In this document: positions 49,984 through 59,034 of the stretch, in pieces
How positions within the stretch are numbered: position 1 is the first letter of the stretch
Layout: each line of letters starts with the position of its first letter
NCBI GenBank assembly: GCA_937775265.1
Contig: CALKBV010000010.1
Coordinates: 124,001-188,000 of the forward strand
Direction of reading: 5' to 3'
Length of the DNA stretch: 64,000 bases
Source: an uncultured Pseudomonadales bacterium
GTDB taxonomy: Bacteria; Pseudomonadota; Gammaproteobacteria; Pseudomonadales; Azotimanducaceae
Position numbers and translations under genes: made by a program
The notes under the pieces: model-generated
What the model saw: only the letters and a program-made list of their open reading frames with translations
Told to the model about the DNA's origin: nothing
Databases searched by the model: none

Positions 49984-50049
49984 GTATCGCTAAGGGCTTT
50001 TTCGGGTATCGCTCAGGGCTGCTTATAGTATCGCTCAGGGCAGCTAGGT
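49984..50049. repeat. Three 22-bp-period repeats with a 14-bp conserved core
   Basis: GTATCGCTAAGGGC (49984), GTATCGCTCAGGGC (50006), GTATCGCTCAGGGC (50028). Confidence 0.85.
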
Positions 50050-50121
50050 AGACGTCTCATAAAAGTCCTAGTATGCTTCGTCGGCGAAATGACTTAGAAG
50101 CAATCATTCTGGAGTAACACA

Positions 50122-50523
50122 GTGCGAAGAGTACTAGCCCCAAAGTATAACGAAGAGAGTGAAATAGACCTGACCCCTATGTTGGACGTAGTGTTCATCA
50201 TGTTGATTTTCTTCATTGTGACAGCGACTTTCGTCAAGGAAATTGGTCTGGACGTTAACAGCCCTGACAAAAACCAGAATGTTAAAGATGCTGATAAGCA
50301 AAGCATCGTGGTGCAGATCACGAGCCGTGATCGAATTCGAATCAGAGGCAGGGATATCGATGTTCGTGCAGTAAGGGCAAACATCGAACGATTGCACGCT
50401 GAAAACCCGGATGCGCCGGTTGTTGTTCAGCCACATCCAGAAAGTAAAACCAATACCATGATCCAGGTAATGGATTCTGCCCGACAGGCAGGGGTATACA
50501 ACGTCTCTATAGCCGCTGGCTAG
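50122..50523 (+). CDS. ExbD/TolR family biopolymer transport protein
   Basis: MRRVLAPKYNEESEIDLTPMLDVVFIMLIFFIVTATFVKEIGLDVNSPD. Confidence 0.92.
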   Translation: MRRVLAPKYNEESEIDLTPMLDVVFIMLIFFIVTATFVKEIGLDVNSPDKNQNVKDADKQSIVVQITSRDRIRIRGRDIDVRAVRANIERLHAENPDAPVVVQPHPESKTNTMIQVMDSARQAGVYNVSIAAG

Positions 50524-50536
50524 ATCCGTCGATGCC

Positions 50537-51340
50537 ATGAAAATCGGCATCAACATCAGGGTTATGGGGCCTCAGTCGTCCCGTAACACAATTACCAGTG
50601 TTCTTAAGCAAGCCGAATCTGCTGGTGTCGAATCCGCATGGATCGTCGATCATATAGCTATTCCCCCTGATGAAGCTGAAGGTTCCGGGGGGCGATACCT
50701 GGACCCGCTAACGTCGCTTGCATGGATGGCAGGACAGACACAGTCAATCATGATTGGCACCAGTGTTTTGATCCTGCCTTATCGTCCGAAGCTGCCGACG
50801 GCGAAAGCAATCGCCACCATCCAGGAGTTGTCCGGTGAGCGCCTTTTGCTTGGAGTTGGAATTGGTTGGATGGACCCGGAGTTTCGGGCGTTGGGAGTCG
50901 ACAGGCAGCAACGAGGTCGACTCTCGGATGAGGCGCTGGCATTTTTCCACGAGTGTTTTGACAACGATATTGTCACGGCAAACGACCAGTCCTTCCTGTT
51001 TAAGCCGAGGCCTGTGAGACCACCTATCTATATTGGTGGGTCAGCACCCCATGCGATTGACCGAGCGCTAAAGTATGGTGACGGTTGGTTGCCGATGGGC
51101 CGTCTGGATAAAATTGCGCCCCAGATTCGTCAGTACCGCGAACGGTCTGAAGCATCACAGGGTAAACCGGGGGAAGTGGTCACGTTCGCCACACTGCCGG
51201 AAGGTGACGTGGACCGCGCAAGAGAAATGATTTCACGATATGAAGCCGCCGGGGTTACTCGCATTATCATAGGCAGGACTTATGAATCTGCTGAAGACTG
51301 GGCGCCGACCTTTGAGTTACTAAGCGCACTAAACAGTTAA
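50537..51340 (+). CDS. LLM class flavin-dependent oxidoreductase
   Basis: MKIGINIRVMGPQSSRNTITSVLKQAESAGVESAWIVDHIAIPP; LLGVGIGWMDPEFRALGVDRQQRGRLSDE. Confidence 0.9.
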   Translation: MKIGINIRVMGPQSSRNTITSVLKQAESAGVESAWIVDHIAIPPDEAEGSGGRYLDPLTSLAWMAGQTQSIMIGTSVLILPYRPKLPTAKAIATIQELSGERLLLGVGIGWMDPEFRALGVDRQQRGRLSDEALAFFHECFDNDIVTANDQSFLFKPRPVRPPIYIGGSAPHAIDRALKYGDGWLPMGRLDKIAPQIRQYRERSEASQGKPGEVVTFATLPEGDVDRAREMISRYEAAGVTRIIIGRTYESAEDWAPTFELLSALNS

Positions 51341-51367
51341 TACATTTGAATAAGAGATACGAACCGC

Positions 51368-51970
51368 ATGGAATTAATCCTGATACGTCACGGCCTGCCA
51401 CTACAGGTTGAAACTAAAGATGGTACGCCTGCTGACCCGCCATTGTCTGAAGTCGGTCACCAGCAGGCCCAGAGAATGGCAAAGTGGCTTGAGGGAGAGC
51501 ATATTGATCACCTGTATTCGAGCCCAATGCAACGTGCGGTCCAGACAGCGGCGCCACTTGCAGCATTAAAGGGACTGGAGCCAGTGTTGAGGGAAGGTGT
51601 CGCGGAATACGATAGGCAAGCAGACCACTACATCCCCGTGGAAGATCTGAAAAAATCTGACTATGACCGATGGTTGCGCATAATGAGTGGCAAGAATGTA
51701 GATATTAACTTCCCTAAATTCTGTGTGGAGGTCGTCACAACCCTGAACGAAATCATCGATAGCCACCGAGGGAAAACTGTTGCGGTCACTTGCCATGGGG
51801 GGGTGGTGAATGCCTGGACTGCACATGTAATGGGGATGGAGCCCAGGATGTTCTTTAACCCGAATTACACGAGCATAAGTAGGTATATGGGGGCGAGTTC
51901 CGGCGAGCGTTCAATCATCACGCTTAACGAGCACACGCACTTGCAGGGACTGGGCTCTAACCTGGGTTAG
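51368..51970 (+). CDS. Histidine phosphatase family protein
   Basis: MELILIRHGLPLQVE; HLYSSPMQRAVQTAAPLA; VAVTCHGGVVNAW. Confidence 0.93.
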   Translation: MELILIRHGLPLQVETKDGTPADPPLSEVGHQQAQRMAKWLEGEHIDHLYSSPMQRAVQTAAPLAALKGLEPVLREGVAEYDRQADHYIPVEDLKKSDYDRWLRIMSGKNVDINFPKFCVEVVTTLNEIIDSHRGKTVAVTCHGGVVNAWTAHVMGMEPRMFFNPNYTSISRYMGASSGERSIITLNEHTHLQGLGSNLG

Positions 51971-52061
51971 GCCCTTCAGGAGATGTCTGTTCGTCGAACA
52001 TGCCATGGAAAGCTCGGTCATGTCGACTCTGCTGGAGGAATCTCTTTTTTGAAGCTCCTTG

Positions 52062-52838
52062 CTATGAGTTTAGTTCTCTTCCCCTTGATTGAACGTTAAG
52101 TCTGTTCTGTTCGAGCGTGTTGGCTTCAAGGTCGCGGTTCTTGCCGCGACTGGTACGGCGTTCCTCAGCGACACCCTCGGCCAGTGAATTTTCCCAACCG
52201 TAGTCGATTAACCGGTGAACTTCTTTCAGAGTGCCCTGGTTTACGGAGGTAATGTCTTTGGCCAGTTTCTGGCAGTAGAAGAGTAGTTCGTCCGGTTCGA
52301 GGACCTCGTTGACCAACCCCCATCGTTCCGCAGTTTCGGCGCTCAGGTAATTGCCGGTGAAGCTGAGTTGTTTTGCGCGAGAGGCGCCAATCAGTCGTGA
52401 CAGACGTTGAGAAAGCCCCCAGCCAGGCACGACGCCCATCCGGACGTGAGTGTCGGCAAATTTAGCCTCACTGGACGCAATCAGGATGTCACAGGCGAGT
52501 GCCAGTTCGAACCCACCGGTGATGGCAAAACCATTGATGGCGCCAATAACTGGTTTGCCGACCTCACGAATCGCTTTTTGCAGGTCTACCGTCTCATTCC
52601 CGGAGGAGGGTGTATTCATACCTTTCTGGCCGAGTTCCTTCAGGTCCAGGCCGGCTGTAAATGCTCGGCCCTTGCCCGTTAGTATGATCACCTGGGTTTG
52701 AGTGTCATTTTTTAGTTTTATGAACACTTCACCGAGCCTTTGCCGAAGTTCGACAGACAGCGCATTCAGGTGTTCAGGACGATTCAGGGTTACGGTGGTA
52801 ATGCCTTCGTTGGTTTCGGTGAGTACGATGTCTGTCAT
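52062..52838 (-). CDS. Enoyl-CoA hydratase
   Basis: MTDIVLTETNEGITTVTLNRPEHLNALSVELRQRLGE; LTGKGRAFTAGLDLKELG; GAINGFAITGGFELALACDILIAS. Confidence 0.93.
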   Translation of the reverse strand: MTDIVLTETNEGITTVTLNRPEHLNALSVELRQRLGEVFIKLKNDTQTQVIILTGKGRAFTAGLDLKELGQKGMNTPSSGNETVDLQKAIREVGKPVIGAINGFAITGGFELALACDILIASSEAKFADTHVRMGVVPGWGLSQRLSRLIGASRAKQLSFTGNYLSAETAERWGLVNEVLEPDELLFYCQKLAKDITSVNQGTLKEVHRLIDYGWENSLAEGVAEERRTSRGKNRDLEANTLEQNRLNVQSRGRELNS

Positions 52839-52898
52839 TGAGGTTCTCTGCTTTGCAAACAACAAATATTACGGCGAGTATTGCTATACTCCAAGCCC

Positions 52899-53681
52899 AT
52901 GAAAGGTTTTTTCTTCTTCCTCGTTATTATTACTGGTTTTGTGTTGCTGCTTCGGTATCTCCGAAAGCGGGAAGTAGAATCGTTTATGGAATCCGATATG
53001 GCGGATTTTCAGACTTTCAGGCAGACACATGAGGTCCTGAAAAAGCCAGAAGCCATTATTGCCCAGGCTGAAGCTTACGCGGCAATAAATCCAGGCGTCA
53101 TTGAACTCAAAAAAGATAGTTCTGGTGCGGATGCTGGGGTCAAAGCAGATAGTCTGTTTTTCGTTGATGCGCCGGCGCCAATACTCCATCGTCTTAAAAG
53201 CTATGCGTTTGATGAAGTAACTCGCAACATGCTGGTATTGCTGGGGAAAGTTGCTCCAAGAGGCGTGCTGGTGTTGTTGAACGTGCCCCTGTCCGAGTTT
53301 GTAAAGACCGACACAGGAGAGACCTCGAATCTGGCCTCAATAAAAGTGGCCTACCTGCTTTGTGATGCCACCAGGCTAGAAGTCATCTGTGGTGTCCAGC
53401 ATCGGGATGTAGGCGCTACCGGACGACAACCCATCGACCATGTTAAGCGCGTATTCGGTGATATCGGCTTACCGCTATTGGAATTCCCTGTCAGCAATGA
53501 TATCTCTGAACATGAAGTGCGGGATATACTTGACCCGGTATTACTCGGTAGTGAAGTTAAGGCCTGCCCCGGTTGCTCGGGATCCATGACGATCCGCAAG
53601 GCGATTAAGGGCAAGAGAGCTGGTAGGATTTTCTGGGTCTGTAACGACTTTCCGACGTGCCGCGGTGTTACCAAAGCCTAG
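52899..53681 (+). CDS. DUF2726-like protein with C-terminal topoisomerase-type zinc ribbon
   Basis: N-terminal TM; GVLVLLNVPLSEFV...VAYLLCDATRLEVICGVQH; C-term CPGCSGSMTIRKAIKGKRAGRIFWVCNDFPTCRGV. Confidence 0.65.
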   Translation: MKGFFFFLVIITGFVLLLRYLRKREVESFMESDMADFQTFRQTHEVLKKPEAIIAQAEAYAAINPGVIELKKDSSGADAGVKADSLFFVDAPAPILHRLKSYAFDEVTRNMLVLLGKVAPRGVLVLLNVPLSEFVKTDTGETSNLASIKVAYLLCDATRLEVICGVQHRDVGATGRQPIDHVKRVFGDIGLPLLEFPVSNDISEHEVRDILDPVLLGSEVKACPGCSGSMTIRKAIKGKRAGRIFWVCNDFPTCRGVTKA

Positions 53682-53685
53682 AAGT

Positions 53686-54426
53686 TCAGTCCAGGACGAT
53701 GTGTTGTTTGAGCTGATGCTGCACCTGTTCCGCGAGATCCTTGGCGCTGTCTTCCTGGAAGGATTCTGGAAGAATAGGCGGCAGCACCGTCACTTCAATA
53801 TGCGTTTCGCCGTGAAAGTTGAAGCTGTTTTTAGGCAGCGCTGTTCTTGATCCATTGATGACGATAGGCAGGATCGGCTTTTGCAGGCGCTTGGCAAGGA
53901 CAAAAGCACCTTCCTTGAACTTCCTCATCTTGCCGGATTCGGATCTTGTTCCTTCGGGAAAGAGATAGATGGAACTACCCTGTTTCAGATGCTTTTCGCA
54001 GGCTTTGTACATCGTTTTGACGCTCTTGTGGTTGCCGCGCCTGAGTCTGATATATCGGTTGAGCGACATGTTCCAACCGATCAATGGGATATTGAATAGT
54101 TCCGCCTTCGAGACCCATTTGAAATGTGTAAACAGCGTGAACGCAACAAGAATATCGACTAGCGACTGATGGTTGGACACGATGATGTAGGTGTCGTTTG
54201 CATCAATGTTCTCTTTGCCTTTTATTGAAACCGACCATGGCGGCATAAGCCAGATATACGAACTGGCCCAGACACAGGTGAACCGGTGTAAAAGCCAGAG
54301 TCGCTTATCAAAAAGTACTGTCGTCAGCCAAATCGCCAGGGCAACCAGGAAAAAGAAAGCTGACGTCAGGAAGACGAATGCAATATAAAGAATGGCAATG
54401 AGTCGAAAAATTAAAGTCTGAACCAT
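53686..54426 (-). CDS. 1-acyl-sn-glycerol-3-phosphate acyltransferase (PlsC-like)
   Basis: YIIVSNHQSLVDILVAFTL (HX4D-like NHQSLVD); IYLFPEGTRSESGKMRKFKEGAFVLA. Confidence 0.9.
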   Translation of the reverse strand: MVQTLIFRLIAILYIAFVFLTSAFFFLVALAIWLTTVLFDKRLWLLHRFTCVWASSYIWLMPPWSVSIKGKENIDANDTYIIVSNHQSLVDILVAFTLFTHFKWVSKAELFNIPLIGWNMSLNRYIRLRRGNHKSVKTMYKACEKHLKQGSSIYLFPEGTRSESGKMRKFKEGAFVLAKRLQKPILPIVINGSRTALPKNSFNFHGETHIEVTVLPPILPESFQEDSAKDLAEQVQHQLKQHIVLD

Positions 54427-54514
54427 CGATGTTTTGTTGATGTTCTGTGGAAGTTAAGGTCTAGAGTGGTAAATTGTAGCATTACACAGAAACTGGTCCA
54501 GCCGGAGTATTTAT

Positions 54515-55177
54515 ATGCCATTTAGCGTTCCTGAGGTTAGGGGTGATGTGATTTTTGAATCATTCCCCGTAGGCCCGTTGCAGTGTAACTGTGCAATCAT
54601 CGGTGATCCGATAGCGAAGACCTGTCTGATTATCGATCCGGGTGGGGATCCCGATAAGATCATGGCGATTGTTGATGAGCACGGGCTGACGGTAAAAGGG
54701 ATAATTCACACGCATGCCCACCTGGATCACATCCTGGCTTCTGCCGAGATCAAGAACCGCACCGGCGCGCCGCTTTTGCTTCATCAGGGTGACAAATTCT
54801 TGTGGGATGCACTGGAAGACCAGTGCCAGAAGTTTGGTCTGGATTACACGCCAACGCCGGAACCAGATGTCTGGCTGAAAGATGATGCTGCATTAGACTG
54901 TTGTGGTGGTGTTGCCATTCATACACCGGGCCACACGCCGGGTTCCATCAGCTTCTGGTTCGAGAACCATGATGTGTTGATTGCCGGCGATACCCTGTTC
55001 CAGCTTGGCATAGGGAGAACGGATTTACCCGGCGGCAGTTTTGAATCCATCGAGCACTCAATTACAGACCGATTGTTCAGGCTCGCTGACGATGCCCTGG
55101 TAATTACAGGTCATGGTCCATCAACCTCGCTAGCCTTTGAGAAGCAGGCGAACCCTTTCTTTGGTGGGAATGGGTGA
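54515..55177 (+). CDS. MBL-fold metallo-hydrolase
   Basis: GIIHTHAHLDHILASAEIK; IHTPGHTPGSISFW; LIAGDTLFQLGIGRTDLPGG. Confidence 0.93.
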   Translation: MPFSVPEVRGDVIFESFPVGPLQCNCAIIGDPIAKTCLIIDPGGDPDKIMAIVDEHGLTVKGIIHTHAHLDHILASAEIKNRTGAPLLLHQGDKFLWDALEDQCQKFGLDYTPTPEPDVWLKDDAALDCCGGVAIHTPGHTPGSISFWFENHDVLIAGDTLFQLGIGRTDLPGGSFESIEHSITDRLFRLADDALVITGHGPSTSLAFEKQANPFFGGNG

Positions 55178-55238
55178 TCGGTATTACCCTGAGAGCTCAA
55201 AACCGCTAGAATTCGCGGGTCCATTAGTAGGAGAAACA

Positions 55239-56090
55239 ATGTTTAGTCGATTGCCCAGGCTGTTTTTGGCCAGTTTCCTTATGTTGGGCAGTGGTTGCAC
55301 GAATCTGGTTTCTGGGATCACGTCCCAGTTGGCTGATGATCTCGCGGGTAGCATACTCAACAGCGAAGACATCGATACCGTGAGGGAAGGTGTCCCCGCT
55401 TACTTGCTGTTAATGGACAGTTTCCTTCGCAGTAGCCCGGATTCGGAAGATCTGTTGCTGGCTGCATCAAATCTAAATGGTGCTTTTTCAGCGTTGGTTG
55501 TGGATGAGGATCGGATAAAACTCTTCAGCGACAAAAGTATGCGATATGTAGAGCACGCTGCCTGTGTTTCAAAATCACCTCTTTGCGATGTCCGCCAGCA
55601 AAGCTACGCCGAATTTGAACAGACCGTGAGCTCGCTTAAGGTTAGTGATGTCCATATAGCTTATTCATTGGGCGTTGCCTGGGTTGGTAGGCTTCAGGCG
55701 AATAGTGATGACTGGGCCGTTATTGCCGAACTCAGCCGAGCCAAGCTGCTAATGGAGCGCGTGATCGAGCTGGACGAAAACCATGAAAATGGCGGTCCTC
55801 ACTTGTACATGGGCGGAATGGAAACGCTGTTACCGGCTTCAATGGGTGGTAAACCCGAAAAGGGAAGGGCGCACTTTGAGAAGGCTATCGAGATTAACGA
55901 AGCTTATTTGATGACGAAAGTCATCTATGCCCAGCAGTATGCCAGGTTGATGTTTGACCAGGAGCTTCACGACAGGTTACTTAACGAAGTCCTGTCGGCA
56001 GACCCTGTGGTTGAAGGCATGACGCTTACTAATCGAATCGCACAAGAGCGGGCCAAAGATCTGCTGGCTTCATCAAAAGATTACTTTTAA
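55239..56090 (+). CDS. TatT-like TRAP-associated TPR lipoprotein
   Basis: Lipobox ASFLMLGSGCTNLVSG; REGVPAYLLLMDSFLRSSPDSEDLLLAASNLNGAFS; PHLYMGGMETLLPASMGGKPEKGRAHFEKAIEI; adjacent to TRAP genes. Confidence 0.85.
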   Translation: MFSRLPRLFLASFLMLGSGCTNLVSGITSQLADDLAGSILNSEDIDTVREGVPAYLLLMDSFLRSSPDSEDLLLAASNLNGAFSALVVDEDRIKLFSDKSMRYVEHAACVSKSPLCDVRQQSYAEFEQTVSSLKVSDVHIAYSLGVAWVGRLQANSDDWAVIAELSRAKLLMERVIELDENHENGGPHLYMGGMETLLPASMGGKPEKGRAHFEKAIEINEAYLMTKVIYAQQYARLMFDQELHDRLLNEVLSADPVVEGMTLTNRIAQERAKDLLASSKDYF

Positions 56091-56099
56091 GGATAGAAG

Positions 56100-57111
56100 A
56101 TGATTAACAAGTCCATTCTGCCTGTTTGCCTGTTTGTATGTCTGCTACATATGGATGTTGCCGTTGCCGCGACCTATAAAATCGCTACCATATCGCCGGA
56201 TGGGCTTTCATGGATGAAGCAGCTTCGTGCTGGTGCTAAAGCAAATAGAATCCGCGACAGATGGCCGGGTAAAACTCAAAATCTATCCGGGTGGTGTCCA
56301 GGGTGACGATCAAACGGTACTCCGGAAAATGCGAATCGGACAATTACATGGGGGCGTGCTGGCGGCGGGATCGCTAACACGGTTTTATCCGGATCTGCAG
56401 ATTTACAATTTACCGTTGCAGTTTCAGTCCTACGCGGAAGTTGATTATATCCGGAAAGAGATGGACCAGATGATTACTGACGGGCTGGCGGAAGCGGGCA
56501 TTGTGAGCTTTGCATTTTCGGAAACGGGGTTTGCGTATCTGCTCACCCAGGAACCCGTTAGAACAGTTGCTGATCTTAAAGGCCTGAAGGCATGGATTCC
56601 CGATAACGACCCGATTGCCGCCGAACTTATTAAATCCTTTGACGTCAGCCCAATACCGCTCGGCATCACAGACGTACTCGCGGGCCTGCAGACCGGCCTG
56701 ATAGATGCTGTTATGGCGCCTCCCGCGGTTGTGCTTGCGCTTCAGTGGCACAATCACGTGTCGTATATGACAGATTTACCACTGGTTTATATCTATTCAA
56801 TGCTGGCAATGGATAGCAAGGCTTATCAACGGATTTCCGATGAAGATAAGCTGGTAGTGCGCGCAGTCGTGGACTCGATGTTTCTGAAAATGGACTCTGA
56901 AAATCGCACAGATAATGAGAGGGCTTATAAGGCCATAAAGTCAATCGGGATCGAAGCTATCGCTGCTGACAATGTTGATGAATGGCGAGCTGTTGCTGAT
57001 GGCTCTATTGAGAAGCTAATTGGGTCCGGAAAAATCACCCCCGAAGCCGTTCGGCTCTATCTGGCTAATCTCCAGAAGTATCGGAATGGTTCGCCTGCAG
57101 GGTCTGACTAG
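56100..57111 (+). pseudogene. TRAP substrate-binding protein (DctP/TatP-like), apparent +1 nt frameshift near 56235-56250
   Basis: MINKSILPVCLFVCLLHMDVAVAATYKIATISPDGLSWMKQLRAGAK | QIESATDGRVKLKIYPGGVQGDDQTVLRKMRIGQLHGGVLAAGSL... Confidence 0.8.
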
Positions 57112-57129
57112 CGCTAGAATGACAGGCCA

Positions 57130-57612
57130 ATGGCTTCTCTTAGAAAATATTTCCTGACGCTAAGGTCCGGCTTTCATCGACTGGAAGACGGCGCGCTTGT
57201 GCTGGCGCTAGTTAGCATGCTGGTAATGGCGCTTACCCAGATCTTTCTTCGCAACCTGTTTGACAGCGGGTTTCTGTGGGCTGAATCCTTTCTTCGGATA
57301 CTAGTGTTGTGGGTTGCCATCCTCGGTGCCATGGTCGCGACGCGCGACAGAAACCATATCAGTATTGACCTCTTGTCCCGACTTCTCCCGGCCGGATATT
57401 TTGTGCCGCTTCAAATAGTTTCATTGTTATTCGCGGCTGTTCTTTGTGCGGTAGCCGCATACCACTCGGTCGTGTTCATCGGCTATGAATACGAGGATCA
57501 GACGATCGCCTTTGCTGAAGTGCCTGTGTGGCTCTGCCAGTCAATTATGCCTATTGGGTTCGGTGTGATGGCATTACGTTTCTTTTATGCAGTGTTCGTG
57601 AGGGAGCAATAA
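57130..57612 (+). CDS. TRAP transporter small permease (DctQ-like)
   Basis: Four-TM pattern; FLRNLFDSGFLWAESFLRILVLWVAILGAMVATRDRNHISIDLLSRLLP. Confidence 0.92.
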   Translation: MASLRKYFLTLRSGFHRLEDGALVLALVSMLVMALTQIFLRNLFDSGFLWAESFLRILVLWVAILGAMVATRDRNHISIDLLSRLLPAGYFVPLQIVSLLFAAVLCAVAAYHSVVFIGYEYEDQTIAFAEVPVWLCQSIMPIGFGVMALRFFYAVFVREQ

Positions 57613-58920
57613 TTGGGCATCTTTGGATCTGCTGTCATCGCGCTGCTCGCGCTGTTTGGGACACCACTGTTCACGGTGATTCTCGCCGCGGCCATGTTGG
57701 GTTTTTACATATCCGACATCCCGCTGACGGTTATTCCCATTGAAATCTATCGGTTGGTTGATACCCCACTGTTGTTAGCGTTACCGCTATTTACCTTTGC
57801 AGGTTACATTCTGGCTGAAAGCCATCTGTCGACACGCCTGGTAAAAGTAACGGCATCATTCCTGGGCTGGATGCCAGGAGGGCTTGCGGTTGTTGCCTTT
57901 ATTACCTGTGCGTTTTTCACTGCCTTCACCGGAGCATCAGGCGTCACTATTGTCGCCGTTGGTGCGTTGTTGTTCCCTGCGCTTGTTGAGGGCGGTTACC
58001 GAGAGAGGTTTTCCCTCGGGCTTGTAACAACCTCGGGTAGCCTCGGGTTGCTGCTGGCTCCGTCGCTTCCCCTCATTTTGTATGGAGTCATCGTTCAGCA
58101 AATGGACCTCCCGAATCCATTCACGATCCAGGAGCTTTTTATTGCGGGTATCGTTCCGGCGCTTTTGATGATTGTCCTGCTAACTCTCTACAGCATCTGG
58201 ACGACCAGGCACGATCGGCTCGAGGCAACGCCTTTTCATCGGGGGGTGGCGTGGCAGTCCCTGAAGGATATGAAGTGGGAGGCTCCATTACCCATCATCG
58301 TTTTAGGAGGCATCTACTCGGGATTCTTTGCCGTTTCAGAGGCCGCTGCCGTGACTGCATTTTATGTCGTAATTGTAGAGGTTTTCATTCACAGGGAAGT
58401 CCCGGTTAAACAGTTGCCCAGGGTTATTCGTGAAGCGATGGTAATGGTTGGGGGAATCCTTCTGATTCTCGGCGTGTCTTTAGCGTTCACTAATTTTCTG
58501 GTGGATGCAGAGATTCCACAGGCATTGTTTGAATGGATCAGGACTTTCATCGAAAGCAAGTTCACCTTTCTGATCTTGTTAAACCTTATCCTGCTGGCGC
58601 TGGGCGCGATATTGGATATCTTCTCTGCGTTGGTGATCATGATTCCGCTTATTGTGCCCCTGGCGCTGCGCTTTGGGGTAGACCCAGTGCACCTGGGTAT
58701 TATTTTCCTTGCCAATATGCAGATTGGATATTTCACGCCGCCGATAGGAATGAATCTCTTTATTGCCAGTTATCGCTTCAAGAAACCGATAACTGAGCTG
58801 TATCAGGCCACTATTCCGTTTATGCTTGTGTTGCTGGTTGCATTGGTCCTTATTACCTACGTTCCAGAACTGAGCCTGTATTTTCTTGATCGGCCTGAAA
58901 TGCCAGTTCAGTCGCCGTAA
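57613..58920 (+). CDS. TRAP transporter large permease (DctM-like)
   Basis: LLALPLFTFAGYILAES; FFTAFTGASGVTIVAVGALLFPALVEGGYRERFSLGLVTTSGSLGLLLAPSLPLILYG; TTG start right after DctQ stop. Confidence 0.95.
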   Translation: MGIFGSAVIALLALFGTPLFTVILAAAMLGFYISDIPLTVIPIEIYRLVDTPLLLALPLFTFAGYILAESHLSTRLVKVTASFLGWMPGGLAVVAFITCAFFTAFTGASGVTIVAVGALLFPALVEGGYRERFSLGLVTTSGSLGLLLAPSLPLILYGVIVQQMDLPNPFTIQELFIAGIVPALLMIVLLTLYSIWTTRHDRLEATPFHRGVAWQSLKDMKWEAPLPIIVLGGIYSGFFAVSEAAAVTAFYVVIVEVFIHREVPVKQLPRVIREAMVMVGGILLILGVSLAFTNFLVDAEIPQALFEWIRTFIESKFTFLILLNLILLALGAILDIFSALVIMIPLIVPLALRFGVDPVHLGIIFLANMQIGYFTPPIGMNLFIASYRFKKPITELYQATIPFMLVLLVALVLITYVPELSLYFLDRPEMPVQSP

Positions 58921-59034
58921 TGTCATTCGCTTCACAGGTAAACGAGATATATGTAAAACTAGCGGAAAGCGCCGTATTGATACTATAGTGACTTTAGCGT
59001 CCGCCACGCTCAAGATAGAACGAAGGAATAGAGG

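Noticed and set aside
49984-50049. CRISPR-like array
   Set aside because: Only three 14-bp cores with 8-bp gaps, no spacers of normal size and no cas genes in the window.
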